From an uncultured Paraburkholderia sp. (GTDB taxonomy: Bacteria > Pseudomonadota > Gammaproteobacteria > Burkholderiales > Burkholderiaceae), in assembly GCA_937917025.1 (NCBI GenBank), contig CALFSF010000248.1, positions 1 to 6,715 on the forward strand: DNA of 6,715 bases. Reading direction: 5' to 3'. Of the stretch, positions 4,145-6,715 are shown in pieces (within the stretch, counting starts at the first letter, position 1; each line of letters starts with the position of its first letter). The notes under the pieces were generated by a model. It did no database searches and was not told where the DNA came from. It was given only the letters and a program-made list of their open reading frames with translations. The position numbers and the translations under genes are program-made.

Positions 4145-5695
4145 ATGAATCTATTCCGAGCCCTGCTGACGGTCAGCGGATTCACGCTGCTGTCGCGCGT
4201 GACCGGCCTGGCCCGCGAGACGCTGATCGCCCGAGCGTTCGGCGCCAGCCAATACACCGACGCGTTCTACGTCGCCTTCCGCATCCCGAACCTGCTGCGC
4301 CGCATTTCCGCCGAAGGCGCGTTTTCGCAGGCATTCGTGCCGATCCTCGCCGAGTTCAAGAACCAGCAGGGCCACGACGCCACCAAGGCGCTCGTCGACG
4401 CGACGTCGACCGTGCTCGCGTGGGCGCTGGTCGTGCTGTCGGCGCTGGGGATCGCGGGCGCGTCGTTTGTCGTGTACGTCGTCGCGTCGGGCCTCAGGGC
4501 CGACGGGCAGGCCTATCCGCTCGCCGTCGCGATGACGCGGATCATGTTCCCGTACATCATCTTTATTTCGTTGACGTCGCTGGCGTCGGCGGTGCTCAAC
4601 ACGTACAAGAACTTTTCGCTGCCCGCGTTCGCGCCGGTGCTGCTGAACGTCGCGTTCATCATCGCGGCGGTGTTCTTCGCGCCGCACATGAAGACGCCGG
4701 TGTACGCGCTCGCGTGGGCCGTGATCGCGGGCGGCGTGCTGCAGTTTCTCGTGCAGCTGCCCGGCCTGAAAAAGATCGACATGATGCCGCGCATCGGACT
4801 GAACCCCGTGCGCGCGCTCGCGCATCGCGGCGTGAAGCGCGTGCTCGCGAAGATGGTCCCGGCGATGTTCGCGGTGTCGGCATCGCAGATCAGTCTCATC
4901 ATCAATACGAACATCGCGTCGCATATCGGGCCGGGCGCCGTCTCGTGGATCAATTACGCCGACCGCCTGATGGAGTTTCCGACCGCGCTGCTCGGCGTCG
5001 CGCTCGGCACGATCCTGCTGCCGAGTCTTTCGAGGGCGCACGTCGACGCGGATCCGCACGAATATTCGTCGCTGCTCGACTGGGGTTTGCGCGTCACGTT
5101 CCTGCTCGCCGCGCCAAGCGCCATCGCGCTCTTCTTCTTCGCCGAGCCGCTGACGGCCACGCTTTTTCACTACGGCAAGTTCGACGGCAATTCGGTCGTG
5201 ATGGTCGGTCGCGCGCTGTCGGCGTACGGCGTGGGCCTGATCGGCCTGATTCTCATCAAGATCCTCGCGCCCGGTTTCTACGCGAAGCAGGACATCAAGA
5301 CGCCGGTGAAAATAGCGGTGGGCGTGCTGATCGTCACGCAGCTTTGCAACTACGTGTTCGTGCCGATTTTCGCGCACGCGGGGCTCACGCTCAGCATCGG
5401 CCTCGGCTCGTGCGTGAACGCGGCGGCGCTCTTCGTGATGCTGCGCCGCCGCGGCATCTACATGCCGTCGAGCGGCTGGACGCGCTTCTTCGTGCAACTG
5501 CTTGGCGCGTGTCTCGTGATGGGCGGCGTCATGCACTGGTTCGCGATCAGTTTCGACTGGATCGGCATGCACGCGGAACCGGTGCGCCGCATCGCGTTGC
5601 TGGGTGCGTGCCTCGTGCTGTTCGCCGCGCTATATTTCGGTATGCTCTGGTTGATGGGCTTCAAGTACGCGTATTTCAGAAGGCGGGTGAAGTGA
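4145..5695 (+). CDS. murJ: Lipid II flippase MurJ (MviN)
   Basis: MurJ is an inner-membrane protein of the MOP exporter superfamily that flips the peptidoglycan precursor lipid II to the periplasmic face. The 516-residue product compares with 511 in E. coli and shows roughly 13-14 hydrophobic segments, e.g. around residues 85-118, 129-152, 160-180, 313-335, 355-377, 445-470 and 482-505. Conserved charged residues of the central cavity are present: R18 in SRVTG, R24 in LARE, D39 in TDAF, R52 in PNLLRR, and R274 in YADRLMEFP (equivalent to E. coli R270). The signature AEGAFSQAFVPILAE is at 56-70. The ATG at 4145 matches the conserved MNLFRALLTVSGFTLLSR N-terminus even though no Shine-Dalgarno sequence precedes it. 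The stop overlaps the next gene's start by 4 nt, implying co-expression with the SirB1-family protein. It is complete, with no truncation. Confidence 0.97.
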   Translation: MNLFRALLTVSGFTLLSRVTGLARETLIARAFGASQYTDAFYVAFRIPNLLRRISAEGAFSQAFVPILAEFKNQQGHDATKALVDATSTVLAWALVVLSALGIAGASFVVYVVASGLRADGQAYPLAVAMTRIMFPYIIFISLTSLASAVLNTYKNFSLPAFAPVLLNVAFIIAAVFFAPHMKTPVYALAWAVIAGGVLQFLVQLPGLKKIDMMPRIGLNPVRALAHRGVKRVLAKMVPAMFAVSASQISLIINTNIASHIGPGAVSWINYADRLMEFPTALLGVALGTILLPSLSRAHVDADPHEYSSLLDWGLRVTFLLAAPSAIALFFFAEPLTATLFHYGKFDGNSVVMVGRALSAYGVGLIGLILIKILAPGFYAKQDIKTPVKIAVGVLIVTQLCNYVFVPIFAHAGLTLSIGLGSCVNAAALFVMLRRRGIYMPSSGWTRFFVQLLGACLVMGGVMHWFAISFDWIGMHAEPVRRIALLGACLVLFAALYFGMLWLMGFKYAYFRRRVK

Positions 5696-6543
5696 TCACG
5701 ACGACGCGGGTTCTCGACTATTTCAGCACGCTCGTGGCCGAAGACGACAGCCTGCCGCTCACCGAGGCGGCCCTGTCGCTCGCGCAGGATGCGTACCCTG
5801 ATCTCGACCTGACGGGCACTCTCGCCGAGATCGACGAACTGGTGTTGCGCCTGCGGCGCCGCATGCCGGAAGATGCCGATCTCAGGCAGAAAGTCGGCGT
5901 TCTGAACCGGTTTTTCTTCCGCGAGCTGGGTTTCGCCAGCAATCTCAACGACTATTACGATCCCGACAACAGTCATCTGAACATGGTGCTGCGGCGGCGT
6001 CGCGGCATTCCGATTTCGCTCGCCGTGCTGTATCTGGAGATGGCGAGCCAGATCGACGTGCCGGTGCGCGGCGTATCGTTTCCCGGCCACTTCCTGCTGC
6101 GCGTGACTACGCCCGACGGCGACGTGATGCTCGATCCGACAACCGGGCATTCGCTGTCCGAATCGGAGATGGTCGAGATGCTGGAACCGTATGTCGCGAA
6201 AGCCGGGGAATCGGTCGGTCGTGCGTTGCGCATGCTGCTGCAACCGGCCACGCGCCGCGAGATCATCGCGCGCATGCTGCGCAACCTGAAGAGCACCTAT
6301 CTGCAGACCGAGCGCTGGCAGCGGCTGCTCGCGGTGCAGCAGCGTCTCGTGATCCTGTTGCCGGAAAACATCGAGGAAGTGCGCGATCGCGGCTTCGCGT
6401 ATGCGCGGCTCGATTATCTGCGCCCGGCGCTGGAAGATCTCGAACGCTATCTCGGCGATCGTCCGGATGCGGAAGACGCGACGGTCGTCGAGTCGCAATT
6501 GCACGAGCTGCGTCAGCGCACGCAGCATAACGACCGGGATTGA
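5692..6543 (+). CDS. SirB1-family protein: transglutaminase-like domain plus TPR-like C-terminus
   Basis: A 283-residue, probably cytoplasmic protein with no signal peptide or membrane span. An N-terminal helical region (about 1-70) leads to a SirB1/transglutaminase-like core: NRFFFRELGF (72-81), RRRRGIPISLAVLYLE (101-116), VSFPGHFLLR (128-137) and MLDPTTG (146-152). The C-terminal region (about 190-260) resembles TPR repeats (WQRLLAVQQRLVILLP, then RGFAYARLDYLRPALEDLERYL). H133 and D148 sit where transglutaminase catalytic His and Asp would be, but the usual Cys position is occupied by the GIPISLA segment (S109), and the protein has no cysteine at all. The GTG start at 5692 is chosen because AGAAGG (5678-5683) lies 8 nt upstream and it overlaps the murJ stop as GTGA. 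The frame is open back to 4420, but that part is a shadow of murJ. The molecular function of the family is not established, to my knowledge; a protein-protein interaction role is plausible. Confidence 0.9.
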   Translation: MITTTRVLDYFSTLVAEDDSLPLTEAALSLAQDAYPDLDLTGTLAEIDELVLRLRRRMPEDADLRQKVGVLNRFFFRELGFASNLNDYYDPDNSHLNMVLRRRRGIPISLAVLYLEMASQIDVPVRGVSFPGHFLLRVTTPDGDVMLDPTTGHSLSESEMVEMLEPYVAKAGESVGRALRMLLQPATRREIIARMLRNLKSTYLQTERWQRLLAVQQRLVILLPENIEEVRDRGFAYARLDYLRPALEDLERYLGDRPDAEDATVVESQLHELRQRTQHNDRD

Positions 6544-6572
6544 GCGCGGCGGTTAGCTTTCCGCAACGGCAC

Positions 6573-6608
6573 AAAAAAACGCCTGCGATGAGAATCGCAG
6601 GCGTTTTT
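6573..6608. terminator. Bidirectional intrinsic terminator, murJ operon and convergent SDR gene
   Basis: A 15-bp perfect stem (6575-6589 with 6594-6608, GAGA loop) has a GC-rich core ACGCCTGCGAT flanked by A on the left and T on the right. The plus-strand transcript ends in five U and the minus-strand transcript in seven U (A-run 6573-6579). It begins about 30 nt after the SirB1-family stop and about 50 nt after the SDR stop on the other strand, so it can serve both convergent units. Confidence 0.92.
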
Positions 6609-6656
6609 CGTTGTGAGAGGCATCGCGGCGCACAACAAAACACCGCGCGAGAAAGA

Positions 6657-6715
6657 TTATTTCGGCTGCATCCGGATTGCGCCGTCCAGACGGATCACTT
6701 CCCCGTTGAGCATCG
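6657..6715 (-). CDS. Short-chain dehydrogenase/reductase, C-terminal end only
   Basis: The minus strand carries a frame entering from the right edge and ending at TAA (6657-6659). The last 18 residues are MLNGEVIRLDGAIRMQPK. The pattern NGEVIRLDGAxRMxPK is the usual C-terminus of SDR-family NAD(P)-dependent oxidoreductases, particularly the 3-hydroxyacyl-CoA / 3-hydroxy-2-methylbutyryl-CoA dehydrogenase type. Too little is present to name the substrate, and the catalytic SYK triad lies outside the window. It is convergent with the murJ operon and shares the terminator at 6573-6608. Confidence 0.7.
   Translation of the reverse strand, partial: MLNGEVIRLDGAIRMQPK

Noticed and set aside
3437..4257. 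Several minus- and plus-strand frames of 79-229 codons between rpsT and murJ
   Set aside because: They cross rpsT or murJ coding sequence or the promoter region, have low-complexity Arg/Pro/Ala composition, and no ribosome binding site that I can see.
4151..5572. 473-codon open frame on the minus strand opposite murJ
   Set aside because: Extremely Arg/His/Asp-rich product with no domain signature, fully inside murJ. Shadow of third-position GC bias.
4420..5691. Possible 424-residue N-terminal extension of the SirB1-family protein
   Set aside because: The frame is open, but this part is the plus-one shadow of murJ and is arginine-rich nonsense. A GTG with a good Shine-Dalgarno at the murJ stop is the natural start.
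1..6715. Mobile element, CRISPR array, tRNA or other RNA gene, toxin-antitoxin or defence genes
   Set aside because: I looked on both strands and found no cloverleaf, spaced repeat array, transposase or integrase motif, or defence-type domain; the region reads as conserved core chromosome.

Overview
The window is a stretch of chromosomal housekeeping DNA with high G+C content. It most likely comes from a betaproteobacterium of the Burkholderiaceae (Burkholderia/Paraburkholderia/Caballeronia type). The case rests on protein sequences typical of that group, strong GC bias at third codon positions, and the gene order murJ - rpsT - DUF3579 gene - argF - argG, which I recall from Burkholderiales genomes. 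The assignment is from memory of families, not from a search.

Layout from left to right: argG (minus strand, 3' end cut by the window edge) lies behind argF (minus strand). Together they are consecutive steps of arginine synthesis, ornithine to citrulline to argininosuccinate. They are separated by 117 bp carrying a strong hairpin without a good U-tract. A 426-bp divergent intergenic region follows, holding two small hairpins in the argF leader and one or two candidate promoters for a small DUF3579 protein on the plus strand. That gene ends in a short repeat-rich tail and an intrinsic terminator. A second intrinsic terminator about 85 bp further on closes rpsT (ribosomal protein S20), which runs towards it on the minus strand. 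A 562-bp divergent region then holds the rpsT promoter, an rpsT leader of roughly 260 nt, and a TATAAT box only 9 nt upstream of murJ.

On the plus strand, murJ (lipid II flippase) overlaps by 4 nt with a SirB1-family transglutaminase-like/TPR protein. The pair looks like a translationally coupled two-gene operon. It ends at a 15-bp-stem bidirectional terminator shared with a convergent short-chain dehydrogenase gene, of which only the last 18 codons are in the window.

I see no mobile element, CRISPR array, RNA gene, phage gene or defence system. All the large overlapping reading frames not listed are antisense or out-of-frame shadows created by GC-biased codons. The points most worth a second look are regulatory or biochemical: the near-leaderless arrangement at murJ, the complete absence of cysteine in the transglutaminase-fold SirB1 protein, and the long, GGA-rich leader of rpsT.
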